A stretch of 64,000 nt of DNA from Mucilaginibacter sp. SMC90 (GCF_022811725.1 NZ_CP094527.1:7998001-8062000), one strand, 5' to 3'. Positions 8,265-17,177 are shown, numbered from the stretch's first letter. Notes: a model not told the origin generated them from the sequence alone. Translations and numbers: made by a program.

Positions 8265-9632
8265 TCAATGGTGGATAATTTTTCTTTTGGCACCACCCCT
8301 CCCTTCTCTGAACCGGCTAAAGAAAACAATAGCCAGCAAGCACAGCACGCAACCGCAAATACCATTCAGGCGCAGCCCATAATCATTCCCCGGGTCTTTA
8401 CCATAAATGGTTAAAAATGCAAACAAAGCAATCCCTAATGTTTGTCCAAGCTTTACAAACAGGTATTTAACCGCAAAAAACATTCCCTCACGGTTTTCTC
8501 CAGTACGTTTAGCATCATTTTGCGCTATTTCAGCGAGTATGGCATTGGGCAGGATGCCCAATGATGCCAGTGGAAACGAGGCGCTGATAACCAGTGTATA
8601 GATCTGAGCCTGCGGTGTAAGCGGAAGTTTGCCCAGGAAAAATATCGCTACAAAGATCAAGCTCAGCAGCCCGAACGAAAAAAGCACAATTGGCTTTTTA
8701 CCGATCTTAAGCGACAGGTAGTTAACCAGCGGATAAAACAGCAGCGATACCAGTACCATGGTGGCCATAAGTTCGCCGCCCATTGATTCGGGCAGGTTTA
8801 ATAGCGATTTCAAGAAAAACAATAAACCGCTTGATATGATGCTTAATGCCATGTAGTACGAAAAATCAGATATGAGGTAATATTTGAAATTACGGTTCTG
8901 AAAGGTTTTTTGAATGGCAGGAAATAATGACAAATGCGATGGGTGGCCATTGGAATAACGCTTTTCATCAATCGTAAACACAGGCACCAGCATTACAAGC
9001 CCTGCAAATACCGCCAGCCCCCAAATGGTATATTGCACGGCAGTTTCACGATTGGTGATGCCGGCAAAGCGCTCAACCCAGTCGGCAAAGTTGTTGACCA
9101 TTGCCGACAGGATGATCCCAATCACAAAGCCCACCTGTTGTAATGACGAAAGTTTAACCCGCTCACGCCCGGTACGGGTAAGCTCAGGCAACAATGCATT
9201 GTAGGGGATAATATAGGCCGTAGCGCCCATAAAAAAGCAAACGAGCGTGAAGATAAGCCAGTATGCATTATGAATGCTTTCAACCTTTAACATTGGGCAA
9301 AAGGTTAACCCGCAAAATAAAACAGCCGGCAATACCGCCCATTGCATAAAAGGGATACGCCGCCCGCGCCGGCTTTCGCTTTTATCGCTTAATGATGCTA
9401 TAAAAGGATCAAAAAAGGCATCAACCAATCGGCCTGATGCAGTAATTACCGACATGATATTAAACAGGCCAAAAAGCAATAACTGAGGTACCAGCGGGGT
9501 AAGCCCTGCATTATTTGGCGGCAGGTAAAAGTAAGGCAGCATCACGATGATAATATTGGTCATGATGCTCCACCCTATCATTCCACAGGCATAAGCAAGC
9601 TGTTTGGAAAGTGGTAGTTTATCGGCCGGCAT
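8265..9632 (-). CDS. GPH-family sugar:cation symporter (MelB-like MFS transporter)
   Basis: This 455-residue, 12-helix membrane protein belongs to the glycoside-pentoside-hexuronide:cation symporter family. The start LSKQLAYACGMIGWS and the first cytoplasmic loop DKSESRRGRRIPFM (charged RxGRRxP signature) are characteristic. It should import a sugar or glycoside across the inner membrane with H+ or Na+. The substrate is unknown and no glycosidase lies next to it. The TIM-barrel isomerase gene is convergent about 280 bp away, so a shared pathway is possible but not shown. It starts 53 bp downstream of the molybdopterin oxidoreductase gene on the same strand. Confidence 0.9.
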   Translation of the reverse strand: MPADKLPLSKQLAYACGMIGWSIMTNIIIVMLPYFYLPPNNAGLTPLVPQLLLFGLFNIMSVITASGRLVDAFFDPFIASLSDKSESRRGRRIPFMQWAVLPAVLFCGLTFCPMLKVESIHNAYWLIFTLVCFFMGATAYIIPYNALLPELTRTGRERVKLSSLQQVGFVIGIILSAMVNNFADWVERFAGITNRETAVQYTIWGLAVFAGLVMLVPVFTIDEKRYSNGHPSHLSLFPAIQKTFQNRNFKYYLISDFSYYMALSIISSGLLFFLKSLLNLPESMGGELMATMVLVSLLFYPLVNYLSLKIGKKPIVLFSFGLLSLIFVAIFFLGKLPLTPQAQIYTLVISASFPLASLGILPNAILAEIAQNDAKRTGENREGMFFAVKYLFVKLGQTLGIALFAFLTIYGKDPGNDYGLRLNGICGCVLCLLAIVFFSRFREGRGGAKRKIIHH

Positions 9633-9685
9633 TTAATGCAATATGCAAATATTACATCACAAATGCAGCCGCATCAACGGGTTCT

Positions 9686-10498
9686 TTACAATCCGGCGTA
9701 ATAATCATACCCCTGTTCGGCCCAGTAATCGCGGGGGCGATTATTGCTGAAAGAGATACTGCCAATCCGTTTCAGGTTTTTAATGCCATATTTAACAGGG
9801 ATAATAAGTCGCAGAGGCGCGCCATGTTTGGGAGGCAGTGGCTTTTCATTAACCTCATAGGCCAGCAGGGTTTGCGGGTGCATGGCGCTGGGCATGTCAA
9901 CGCCCACATAATACTCTTTATCCGGAGTTTCCATACCTACGTATCCAAATTCCGTTTCAGCATCGAGCTTAAAGTGCGCAATAAAATCGCTGAATTTTAC
10001 GCCTCCCCAATGCGAGATCTGGTCCCAGCCTTCTACACACTTAAAATCATAAATGATCTCCGTTTTGGGTAGTTTTCTGATTTCATCGATGCCAACGTTC
10101 AATACTTCCCCACTGCTTTTTTTGACCGACAGCTTCCAGGCATCTACATCTATCAACCCCTCCGAACCAATATCACTATTATGCCTCACCACTTTGGCAG
10201 CCATTTCTTTAGGATAGGTTTTTACCCGGTTTTTATTGCTGTATAGCTGGCGAACTACTTTTTCATTGGCATTGAGTACTGCACGCAATGGCCTGTGCGC
10301 CTCTCCCGTAATGCCCGCCACCTCGTCGGGCGAGGTATAAAGCCATCGCCATCCGCCATAAGCAGCACTTCCCAATGCAAGGAAACTGCCGAAAGAGATA
10401 AAATTGCGGCGGCTGATCTTTTGCTCAACGGTAAGCTCCTTTTTGGGACCTTTATTTTTATTGAAAACCTTAGTCAGCTTTTTGGTTAGTTTCATCAT
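9686..10498 (-). CDS. Periplasmic molybdopterin-dependent oxidoreductase (MsrP/YedY-like)
   Basis: This protein has the sulfite-oxidase molybdopterin fold. A twin-arginine signal (SRRNFISFG) follows a basic N-terminal extension. The molybdenum-ligating cysteine is expected in DFKCVEGWDQISHWGGV. The C-terminal part GAPLRLIIPVKYGIKNLKRIGSI is typical of the family. MsrP enzymes repair oxidised methionine in periplasmic proteins with electrons from a membrane cytochrome b; the gene immediately upstream encodes such a cytochrome. ATGs at 10498 and 10531 are both possible: the first gives a 29-bp overlap with the upstream gene, the second is preceded by GAGG. Actual substrate specificity is inferred. 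Confidence 0.87.
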   Translation of the reverse strand: MMKLTKKLTKVFNKNKGPKKELTVEQKISRRNFISFGSFLALGSAAYGGWRWLYTSPDEVAGITGEAHRPLRAVLNANEKVVRQLYSNKNRVKTYPKEMAAKVVRHNSDIGSEGLIDVDAWKLSVKKSSGEVLNVGIDEIRKLPKTEIIYDFKCVEGWDQISHWGGVKFSDFIAHFKLDAETEFGYVGMETPDKEYYVGVDMPSAMHPQTLLAYEVNEKPLPPKHGAPLRLIIPVKYGIKNLKRIGSISFSNNRPRDYWAEQGYDYYAGL

Positions 10499-11177
10499 TT
10501 TGAATTTGAATAACAGGCTGCGGCTTTTCATCAATTACCTCAAAGCCCGAAATCACCGATCTGAAATTATTCCAGCCGGCAAGCACAACCTGAACAACAT
10601 GAACCAGGAAAAACAACACATAGCCTATAGTAAGCACAAAATGCCAGATACGGGCCAGGTGGTACCCCCCGCAAATCCATGCCAGGTAATTAAACTGTAC
10701 TGGTTTGTAAATGGCCAACCCGGTTATCAACGAGCCAAAACCCATTACTATAATGGCCGTATAGGCAATTCGCTGGGCAGCATTGTATTTATTTTGAGGA
10801 GGCGCCATTTTGCGGATATGCAGGTCATGCAACACCACCAGCCAGGCCTCTTTAAACGAATGCCTGTTTGGTAGCAGTTCACGCCACTGGCCCGATATAA
10901 TGGTGTACATTACATACAAAAAGCCATTAAGCGCAAAAAACCACATGAATAAAAAGTGGAACGCCATACCCTCGGCCAGCCGCTTGGGAATATGCAGGGC
11001 ATCATAAAAACCCTGTGGAAAAAAACGGATAAACGTAACACCGAAAATAGTGAACGTATAAGTATCGTTAGCCCAGTAAATAAGCAGCCCGCTCCAGATC
11101 ATGATAGTCAGGATGGGAAAGTTTACCCAGTGCGTCCAGCGCATTAACAGGGGGTGTTTTTCTTTGATTACTTTCAT
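10470..11177 (-). CDS. Cytochrome b561-family membrane subunit
   Basis: This 235-residue protein has about five membrane helices and histidines placed as in Ni/Fe-hydrogenase or thiosulfate-reductase type cytochrome b subunits (HPLLMRWTHWVNFPI, AFHFLFMWFFAL, ARIWHFVLTIGYVLFFLVHV). It should bind two b-type haems and pass electrons from the quinone pool to a periplasmic partner. The 3' end overlaps the molybdopterin oxidoreductase gene, so the two are translationally linked and probably form one redox complex, analogous to MsrPQ although the cytochrome belongs to a different family from MsrQ. Confidence 0.87.
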   Translation of the reverse strand: MKVIKEKHPLLMRWTHWVNFPILTIMIWSGLLIYWANDTYTFTIFGVTFIRFFPQGFYDALHIPKRLAEGMAFHFLFMWFFALNGFLYVMYTIISGQWRELLPNRHSFKEAWLVVLHDLHIRKMAPPQNKYNAAQRIAYTAIIVMGFGSLITGLAIYKPVQFNYLAWICGGYHLARIWHFVLTIGYVLFFLVHVVQVVLAGWNNFRSVISGFEVIDEKPQPVIQIQNDETNQKAD

Positions 11178-11215
11178 TTAGTGGTTACATATCAACCGGC
11201 ATAAACGGTGTTTAA

Positions 11216-12052
11216 CTATAGTATATTTTTAGTATACTGATTATCGGCCTTTGCCGTTGCTTTAAACCTAACTTTTGATACCCCTAAAATTGCTCCGCTG
11301 CCGCTGTTTTGCACAAAACCTATTACTTCCCAACCAGGCAACTTAAACCCCGCAGGTAAGGCAAGCGTTGCAGTGCCCGTATTTTTGCTTAAAGGCTGGC
11401 TTTGCAGGGTACGTACAATTTGAGTGTGTGCCAGTGTGCGGCCGCCATTTTCACCACGCTCAACTTTTATTTCGGCTTGCTTTTGCACCAGCGCCAGCGT
11501 TATCACGTTATTGCCCTCCCCGGCATTTCCTTCAATTTTATATTGCACCGAAGCCGTATTATCGGCATTAGGGGTTACGTTGAGGCTTAACTGAATATTG
11601 CTGCCGCCCTGCAGCCCGTTTTTGATAGCATTACGCAAAGCCTCTTCCTGCGAACCTACAAACTCGGTTTTACCATTAACCACAACCTGCGGCGTATAAA
11701 CCTGTGACAGCTTTAACCAACGGGCATATTCATTTTGACGCTTTGAATAATCCGAACTGCTGAAAACATCTTTCCAGCCTAAACGGTTCCAGTAATCAAC
11801 GTGGTAGGCTAAAATATAAATGGGCTTATCACCAACTTCCTTTTGCACCTTTGCAATCAGGTCATCGGCTGGCGGACAGCTTGAACAACCTTCGGAAGTA
11901 AACAGCTCAACCAGTGCGAAGCCCCTGCTCTCGTATTTAAAATCTTTCTCTTTACTATTTTTAGCCGCGCTTTTACAGCTCATAAAAGCAGCTGAAATAA
12001 TTATCGAACATACAAAAAACAGCACAAGTGCCAACACCTTGATCTTTTTCAT
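11216..12052 (-). CDS. DUF1223 thioredoxin-like secreted protein
   Basis: This 278-residue protein has an N-terminal hydrophobic segment ending in SAAFMSCKS, a probable lipobox, so it is likely an exported lipoprotein. The DUF1223 domain starts with VELFTSEGCSSCPPADDL, a thioredoxin-like fold carrying a CSSC motif, followed by ILAYHVDYWNRLGWKD. DUF1223 proteins have no firmly established function; the CxxC motif suggests thiol-disulfide or redox chemistry. It lies 38 bp upstream of the cytochrome b gene on the same strand, so it probably leads a three-gene redox operon with the molybdopterin enzyme. It is divergent from the ECF sigma gene. Confidence 0.87.
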   Translation of the reverse strand: MKKIKVLALVLFFVCSIIISAAFMSCKSAAKNSKEKDFKYESRGFALVELFTSEGCSSCPPADDLIAKVQKEVGDKPIYILAYHVDYWNRLGWKDVFSSSDYSKRQNEYARWLKLSQVYTPQVVVNGKTEFVGSQEEALRNAIKNGLQGGSNIQLSLNVTPNADNTASVQYKIEGNAGEGNNVITLALVQKQAEIKVERGENGGRTLAHTQIVRTLQSQPLSKNTGTATLALPAGFKLPGWEVIGFVQNSGSGAILGVSKVRFKATAKADNQYTKNIL

Positions 12053-12237
12053 TTTATCCGGATTGAATGATATACGTTTTTATTCCTTTGTCGGGTTTAT
12101 GGGGATAACCTTACAATAATTTCTTAATTTTTCTGGCCGATATAAATATCGGCATAATAAGCTCATTATTAACACGCGCCATGTAAATCACAGTCAGCAG
12201 GAAGGCCTGATTTTAAAATAAAAATCAAATTCGCGTT

Positions 12238-12245
12238 TATTTTTG
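12238..12245 (+). promoter_or_regulatory. -7 box TATTTTTG upstream of the ECF sigma gene
   Basis: TATTTTTG fits TAnnTTTG and lies 57 bp before the sigma factor ATG, in the 250-bp divergent region shared with the DUF1223 gene. No other regulatory motif was recognised there. Confidence 0.4.
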
Positions 12246-12302
12246 TAAGGATTTCGGTTTGTGCCCGACTAACACAGCCATTATATTAGCATACCACACT
12301 TC

Positions 12303-12878
12303 ATGATAATCGACGCCACTATATTGAACCCTCATAAATGGGTTGCCACCTATGCCGATTACCTGTATACCTATGCCATTGTGCGCATCAATGACGAGGA
12401 TATGGCTAAAGACCTGGTACAGGAAACTTTTTTAGCAGCCCTTGAAAAGGTTGATAAGTTTGAAGGCAAAAGCACCGAACGAACGTGGCTTACTGCCATC
12501 CTGAAAAATAAAATTATTGATGTATACCGCAAAAAGTCATCGGGTTTAGCCATAGTTTCGGCCGGTAAGACCGCGCAGGAGCAGGATGATTTTTTTGAGG
12601 AAGATAATGGTCACTGGAAAGCCGAATATGCACCTCAACCCATCGTTGGGATGGACGACCAGGACCCTTTATTAAAAAAAGAGCTGAACAGCATCCTGCA
12701 AAAATGCATGCAAAAGCTTCCTGCTTTATGGAATGCGGTTTTTACTATGAAACATATTGATGATGCCGCTACCGAAAATATCTGCACCGAACTGCATGTT
12801 ACCCCCGCCAACTTTTGGGTAATCATTCACCGGGCAAAAGTTAACCTGAGGGCGTGCCTCCAAAAAAACTGGAATTAA
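12303..12878 (+). CDS. ECF-type RNA polymerase sigma factor
   Basis: This 191-residue protein has the sigma-70 region 2 motif DLVQETFLAALEKVDKFEG (about residues 38-56), used for core binding and -10 recognition, and a C-terminal region 4 helix-turn-helix (VTPANFWVIIHRAKVNLR). The acidic linker is longer than usual (DDFFEEDNG). It should redirect RNA polymerase to stress genes. The next gene starts 1 bp after the stop and encodes a small zinc-binding anti-sigma-like protein, so the pair is a regulatory unit. Divergence from the DUF1223 redox operon makes that operon a possible target, which is inference. Confidence 0.92.
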   Translation: MIIDATILNPHKWVATYADYLYTYAIVRINDEDMAKDLVQETFLAALEKVDKFEGKSTERTWLTAILKNKIIDVYRKKSSGLAIVSAGKTAQEQDDFFEEDNGHWKAEYAPQPIVGMDDQDPLLKKELNSILQKCMQKLPALWNAVFTMKHIDDAATENICTELHVTPANFWVIIHRAKVNLRACLQKNWN

Positions 12879-12879
12879 A

Positions 12880-13155
12880 ATGAGTTATCTAAATAAAATC
12901 ATATATAACTGCAAGCAGGCTACTTTCCTGATCGAAAAAAAGCAGCTTGACCGGCTTAGCTTTCGCGAGGAAATAGAGTTGAGGATTCACCTGGCCGGTT
13001 GCGGCATGTGCGTATTATACAATAAACAAAGCCGCGTAATCAATCATATGGTACAGCAGCTTTTTCAGGACTCGTTGAAGAATGAGCTGAAATTGGATGA
13101 TGCTTTTAAAGCTGATTTGCAGGCGAGGATTGAAAAGGGATTGGGTAATAAATAG
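12880..13155 (+). CDS. Small zinc-finger anti-sigma-like protein
   Basis: This 91-residue protein carries the ZAS-type motif H-x3-C-x2-C (His37, Cys41, Cys44, in HLAGCGMC) and an upstream cysteine (Cys11) in place of the usual first ligand. There is no membrane segment, so it is a soluble anti-sigma-like protein instead of the membrane-spanning kind. The ATG follows the sigma factor stop by 1 bp, which means tight translational coupling. It probably binds and restrains the ECF sigma factor, perhaps with zinc or thiol-dependent release as in other ZAS proteins. Confidence 0.8.
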   Translation: MSYLNKIIYNCKQATFLIEKKQLDRLSFREEIELRIHLAGCGMCVLYNKQSRVINHMVQQLFQDSLKNELKLDDAFKADLQARIEKGLGNK

Positions 13156-13183
13156 ATTTTATCACGAATGAGAAGAACGAATT

Positions 13184-13729
13184 AAAAATTTCCACACGAA
13201 TTATTTGCACATTTCACACAATTATTCGAATTACACCAATTCAGGTTGTATTGCTTAAATAATTACTCTTTGCGATTCAAAAGATGGTTTACCAAAGTTT
13301 AGAACGATACTAAGTTTAAGACCGGAAGCTTTCAGGTAGTTTAGTGTTTGCTTAAGATGCGGATCAATAATATTGCCACTGGTTTTCACTTCAAGTATGA
13401 TGCTATCATAAACTACAAAATCGGCAAAAAAGTAGTGCTTTAATTCCTGTTCTTTATAGATTATCGTATAAGGCTTTTCACGCGTAAATGGAATACCCAG
13501 CCTGGTAAATTCTATTTCAAGAGCATCCTTATAAACTGCTTCAATGAATCCATGCCCCAAAACTGTATGAACTTCATAACAAGCGCCAATTATTTTAAAC
13601 GATTCCTCTTTAAATAAAATAGGCATAGGTGGAAAAGATTTAATTTTTTAGTTTAATCGAATGTATTGATTCTGATTTAAAACAATTCGTGTAATTAGTT
13701 AATTCGAATAAATTCGTGTGGAAATTTTT
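13184..13729. mobile_element. MITE-like unit: 19-bp inverted repeats around a GxxExxY gene
   Basis: AAAAATTTCCACACGAATT at 13184-13202 and its exact reverse complement at 13711-13729 bracket a 546-bp segment. Apart from the GxxExxY gene it contains only AATTCG-rich sequence. Related AATTCG/CGAATT tracts occur at 14220-14400 and 18196-18440 without a gene. The layout resembles a small mobile or repeat-propagated unit, but no target-site duplication was established and no transposase is encoded. Confidence 0.5.
13255..13626 (-). CDS. GxxExxY family protein (PDDEXK_3-like)
   Basis: This 123-residue protein has the family-defining motif GFIEAVY in GHGFIEAVYKDAL and a C-terminal beta-rich core with ADFVVYDSIILEVKT. 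The D...ExK arrangement of that segment matches a PD-(D/E)xK nuclease-like fold. The family is widespread in Bacteroidota; its function is not known to me. The gene is flanked by 19-bp inverted repeats and AATTCG-rich tracts, and no operon partner is visible. The start ATG at 13626 gives MPILFKEES, a normal N-terminus for the family. Confidence 0.88.
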   Translation of the reverse strand: MPILFKEESFKIIGACYEVHTVLGHGFIEAVYKDALEIEFTRLGIPFTREKPYTIIYKEQELKHYFFADFVVYDSIILEVKTSGNIIDPHLKQTLNYLKASGLKLSIVLNFGKPSFESQRVII

Positions 13730-13760
13730 TTCCATATTATCAACAGTAAAGGCTCCATTC

Positions 13761-14219
13761 TCAATGGCTATCACGATCCTTCGTATCCATTATAATAGTC
13801 ACCGGCCCATCATTCAATAAATTGATCTTCATATCGGCACCAAAAATGCCCGTGGCCACTTTTTTTCCGGTTAATGTTTCAAGTGTTTGGATCATTTGCT
13901 CGTACATCGGGATAGCCTTATCCGGCTTGGCCGCCCTTAAAAACGACGGACGATTTCCCTTTTTAGTTTGCGCGAAAAGGGTGAACTGCGAAATCAGCAG
14001 GATATCTCCGTCAATATCAGCAAGGGCTTTGTTCATGAGGCCGTTCTCATCGTTAAACACACGCATGCCCACTATCTTATTGGCCAGCCATTGCAGATCT
14101 TCAGTGGTGTCGGCATCTTCAATTCCTAATAAAACCAAAAATCCGGCGGTTATTTCGCCTGTAACATTTCCATCAACAGTACAGCTTGCCTGGGTAACAC
14201 GTTGTAGTACAGCCCTCAT
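13761..14219 (-). CDS. dtd: D-aminoacyl-tRNA deacylase
   Basis: Dtd hydrolyses D-aminoacyl-tRNA and Gly-tRNA(Ala) to protect translation. The 152-residue protein begins MRAVLQRVTQASCTV, the normal family N-terminus, and contains the active-site segments SQFTLFA (DTD SQxTL motif) and the C-terminal NDGPVTI (GP motif). The frame is open upstream to 14276, but the extra 19 residues come from the AATTCG repeat tract and are not part of the family, so the ATG at 14219 was chosen. Sequence up to the GxxExxY unit on the 3' side is only about 30 bp. Confidence 0.95.
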   Translation of the reverse strand: MRAVLQRVTQASCTVDGNVTGEITAGFLVLLGIEDADTTEDLQWLANKIVGMRVFNDENGLMNKALADIDGDILLISQFTLFAQTKKGNRPSFLRAAKPDKAIPMYEQMIQTLETLTGKKVATGIFGADMKINLLNDGPVTIIMDTKDRDSH

Positions 14220-14400
14220 AATTTTTACACGAATTAATTTATGTTGGTCACAATTTAGGCGAATTTCACTAATCATCTACCTCATATAAAGTAATTCGTG
14301 TAATTCGATAAAGTTCAAGCCATCATAAAAGCATTCGTGTCAATTCGTTATCATTAGTGCAATTAGTGTTAATTCCATTCGTGGAATTAGTTTGTAATTA
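14220..14400. repeat. AATTCG-rich degenerate repeat tract
   Basis: The tract repeats variants of ATTCGTGTAATTCG, CAATTCGTTA and GAATTA on both strands (for example 14296-14310 and 14333-14349). It lies directly against the dtd start codon and before the PLP-enzyme gene. It resembles the flanks of the GxxExxY unit at 13184-13729 and the tract at 18196-18440. Confidence 0.6.
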
Positions 14401-14448
14401 ATTAAGTTCGCAACCGCTATTATGTATATCTAATTAATAGGATAAAAA

Positions 14449-15687
14449 ATGAGTACCAAAAGAGGCTTCACTACCACCATATTACATGCCGATCGTCTTG
14501 GCAAACCCGAACATGGTTCATTACACAAACCCATCCACACTTCGGTAACCTATGGGCACGACGATGTACAGGACCTGGTTGATATTTTCCAGAACAAAAA
14601 GAGCGGCTATGCTTACTCGCGCCAGGGCAACCCTACTGTTACCGCCCTGGAGCAAAAAGTAACCCAAATGGAAAAAAGTGTATCAAGTATCGCTTTCTCA
14701 ACAGGCATGGCGGCTATTTCGGCAACGGTTATGGCCCTTATTAAAGGTACCGACCATATTGTGGCCAGCTCGTTTTTGTTTGGTAACAGCCGCAGTATTT
14801 TCCAAACGTTTATTGATATGGGTATCAGCATTGATTTTGTCGATGCCACTGCTGCCGATAATGTACGTGCGGCGATAAAAGAAAACACCCGCATGGTGTT
14901 TGTTGAAACAATTGCCAACCCCGCCACTCAAATTGCCGATCTTAAAAATATTGGCGATCTGTGCGAAGAAAAAGGCATTATGTACGTGGTTGATAACACC
15001 ATGACCTCACCATACCTGTTTAACCCCATTAATGTGAAAGCCAGCTTGGTGATCAACTCGCTTACCAAATATATTGGCGGCCATGGCAACGCATTGGGCG
15101 GTGCGGTAACCAACACAGGTTTGTTTGATTGGGCAAACTATCCAAACATTTTCCCTGGCTTTAAGGCTACTGTAAAACCCGAGAACCTGGGCATGACCCA
15201 AATTCGCAAGAAAGGCTTACGCGATAGCGGAGGCACCTTATCGCCAGAGGCAGCACACACGATATCCGTTGGTGCCGAAACCCTGGCATTACGCCTTGAC
15301 CGCGCTTGCAGCAACGCTTTGGCACTGGCTAAATATTTCGACAATCACCCGAAAGTTAAAAAAGTATTTTATCCCGGCGTTGAATCGCACCCGCAGCATG
15401 CTTTAGCAGGCGAGTTGTTTGCCCGCTACGGTGGTTTGATGAGTATCGAACTTGATGAAAGTATTGATTGTCTTGCCTTTTTAAACAAGTTAAAACTGGT
15501 TGTAAAGTCAAGCAACCTTGGCGATACCCGCACGCTGGCTATCCCGGTTGCACAAACCATTTTCTTTGAGCTTGGTGCCGAGCGCCGTGCTGAAATGGGC
15601 ATTCCTGAAAGCATGATCCGCCTGTCGGTAGGTATTGAAGACCTTGAGGATTTGCTTGAGGATTTCAAGACCGCCTTAGGCGAATAA
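14449..15687 (+). CDS. Cys/Met metabolism PLP-dependent enzyme (cystathionine gamma-synthase family)
   Basis: This 412-residue protein is a fold-type I PLP enzyme of the trans-sulfuration family, with YSRQGNPTV (phosphate-binding arginine from the partner subunit), Asp182 in VDNTMTSPYL and the PLP lysine Lys207 in SLTKYIGGHG. The C-terminal VGIEDLEDLLEDF signature is present. Members include cystathionine synthases and lyases, methionine gamma-lyase and O-acetylhomoserine sulfhydrylase, and sequence alone does not separate them; a role in methionine or cysteine metabolism is safe. AGGAT before the ATG is a possible ribosome site. A hairpin terminator follows, so it is probably monocistronic. 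Confidence 0.9.
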   Translation: MSTKRGFTTTILHADRLGKPEHGSLHKPIHTSVTYGHDDVQDLVDIFQNKKSGYAYSRQGNPTVTALEQKVTQMEKSVSSIAFSTGMAAISATVMALIKGTDHIVASSFLFGNSRSIFQTFIDMGISIDFVDATAADNVRAAIKENTRMVFVETIANPATQIADLKNIGDLCEEKGIMYVVDNTMTSPYLFNPINVKASLVINSLTKYIGGHGNALGGAVTNTGLFDWANYPNIFPGFKATVKPENLGMTQIRKKGLRDSGGTLSPEAAHTISVGAETLALRLDRACSNALALAKYFDNHPKVKKVFYPGVESHPQHALAGELFARYGGLMSIELDESIDCLAFLNKLKLVVKSSNLGDTRTLAIPVAQTIFFELGAERRAEMGIPESMIRLSVGIEDLEDLLEDFKTALGE

Positions 15688-15695
15688 ATATCAGG

Positions 15696-15724
15696 GCCTT
15701 GTGAATATCACAAGGCTTTTTTTA
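15696..15724 (+). terminator. Intrinsic terminator after the PLP-enzyme gene
   Basis: An 8-bp perfect stem (GCCTTGTG/CACAAGGC) with loop AATAT is followed by a run of seven T. It begins 8 bp after the stop. Confidence 0.9.
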
Positions 15725-15798
15725 TTAAAAGAGCGGGCTAAAGAAATAATTTCATTGATCAATAGGGGTTTATCTGCTCTTTGTTGTAATATAGATAT

Positions 15799-16992
15799 AT
15801 GAAAACCTATAAAACCTTGAAAACATTTCTTTTAGCTGTAACCTTCGCCCTGTTGTCAAACGCCATTAAAGCGCAAACCAACTCCGATTCATTAACCATT
15901 AAACTGCAACAGGCATTTACGCAGGAAAGCCTGCCCGGTATGTATGTGATCATGACCGATGCCGGCAAAATAACTTATTCGCAGGGCTTTGGTTATGGTG
16001 ATATTGCTAATCAAATCCCATACTCGGCAAGTACAATCCAAAACATTGGCTCGGTGAGTAAAACCTTTATTGCCGTTGCGTTAATGAAAGCCATAGAGCT
16101 GAAGTACTTTACTTTGGAAACCGACATTAATGATGTATTGCCTTTCAAGGTAACTAACCCTAACGATCCTAATGGTAAAATAACCATCAGGCAATTAACC
16201 AACCACACCTCGGGCATTGTTGATAACCCAGAAATTTATCACTACTGTTATCATTTTTATCCTAAACTACGGGCGTACGACAGTGTATCAATAAACACCC
16301 TAAACCAGATGGGCTTTGGTGATAAACTAAAGGATACCACTGTAGCACAGTTCATGTACAATTACCTGGCTTCGCAAGGTCAATATTACAGCAAGGCCAA
16401 TTTTGGCGACGGGCCGGCAGGCAGCACTTCCTCATACAGTAATATTGGTTCGGCACTGGTTGCTTATCTGATCGAGATCAAATCAGGGCTTTCGTACGCG
16501 GACTTCACCAGAAAATACATTCTGAAACCGTTAAAGATGGATCATTCAGGCTGGCATGTTTCGGATATAGATTTAAAGAAACACGCTTATTTATATCTCG
16601 ACCTAAAAAACCGGTTCCCACTATATGACCTGGTTACCTATCCTGATGGTGGGCTCAAAACTTCGCCCGAAGATTTGAGCAAGTACTTAATGGCCATCAG
16701 CAAACATGATAAAAAACTGCTGACCGAAGCATCATACCAAACTATGTTCACCGCGCAGTTCAGCAAAGAGCATCCGCCTAAAAACATAAATTTAACATAC
16801 CGCAATAAAGGCATCTTCTGGAATTTATACACCAACGGCACTATTGGCCATGACGGCGATGACCCGGGTGTTGGTACTTATTTGTTTTTTAACACGACCA
16901 CTGGTAAAGGCGGACTCTTTTTGTGTAATAAGTATTTACCTAATAAACAGGCTATTGTTGATGTGCTTGTGAAAGAAGCGACGAAGAAGTAA
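15799..16992 (+). CDS. Secreted serine hydrolase (class C beta-lactamase family)
   Basis: This 397-residue protein has a signal peptide (about residues 1-25, ending NAIKA) and the penicillin-binding-like fold of PF00144. The SxxK motif is Ser85-Val-Ser-Lys88 in GSVSKTF, the YxN motif is Tyr213-Ser-Asn215 in SSYSNIG, and the third motif is probably GHDGDDPG (about residue 350). The family includes class C beta-lactamases, D-alanyl peptidases and esterases, and nothing here identifies the substrate. It stands alone between a terminator and a repeat element. Confidence 0.9.
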   Translation: MKTYKTLKTFLLAVTFALLSNAIKAQTNSDSLTIKLQQAFTQESLPGMYVIMTDAGKITYSQGFGYGDIANQIPYSASTIQNIGSVSKTFIAVALMKAIELKYFTLETDINDVLPFKVTNPNDPNGKITIRQLTNHTSGIVDNPEIYHYCYHFYPKLRAYDSVSINTLNQMGFGDKLKDTTVAQFMYNYLASQGQYYSKANFGDGPAGSTSSYSNIGSALVAYLIEIKSGLSYADFTRKYILKPLKMDHSGWHVSDIDLKKHAYLYLDLKNRFPLYDLVTYPDGGLKTSPEDLSKYLMAISKHDKKLLTEASYQTMFTAQFSKEHPPKNINLTYRNKGIFWNLYTNGTIGHDGDDPGVGTYLFFNTTTGKGGLFLCNKYLPNKQAIVDVLVKEATKK

Positions 16993-17060
16993 GAAAAGAA
17001 ATGGTGTGTTGACAACGCCATGGGCGTTCAGAAGATGAAATTATCTCTATTTAAAAAAAT

Positions 17061-17177
17061 ATGTCATTGCGAGCGCAGCGCGGCAATCTCGTTGCCAATG
17101 CATCTCTGCCCTGTATAGCTACGGGATTGCCGCGTCGCCCCAAGCGCTTTTGCCCATGCCGCTCCTCGCAATGACAT
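17061..17177. repeat. TGTCATTGCGAG palindromic repeat, copy 1
   Basis: The unit starts ATGTCATTGCGAGCG and ends CCTCGCAATGACAT, with inner arms CGGCAATCTCG and GGGATTGCCGCG and a central CCTGTATAG. At 117 bp it is the longest copy. Related copies occur at 22548, 24046, 25723, 28150 and 29539. Confidence 0.85.
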
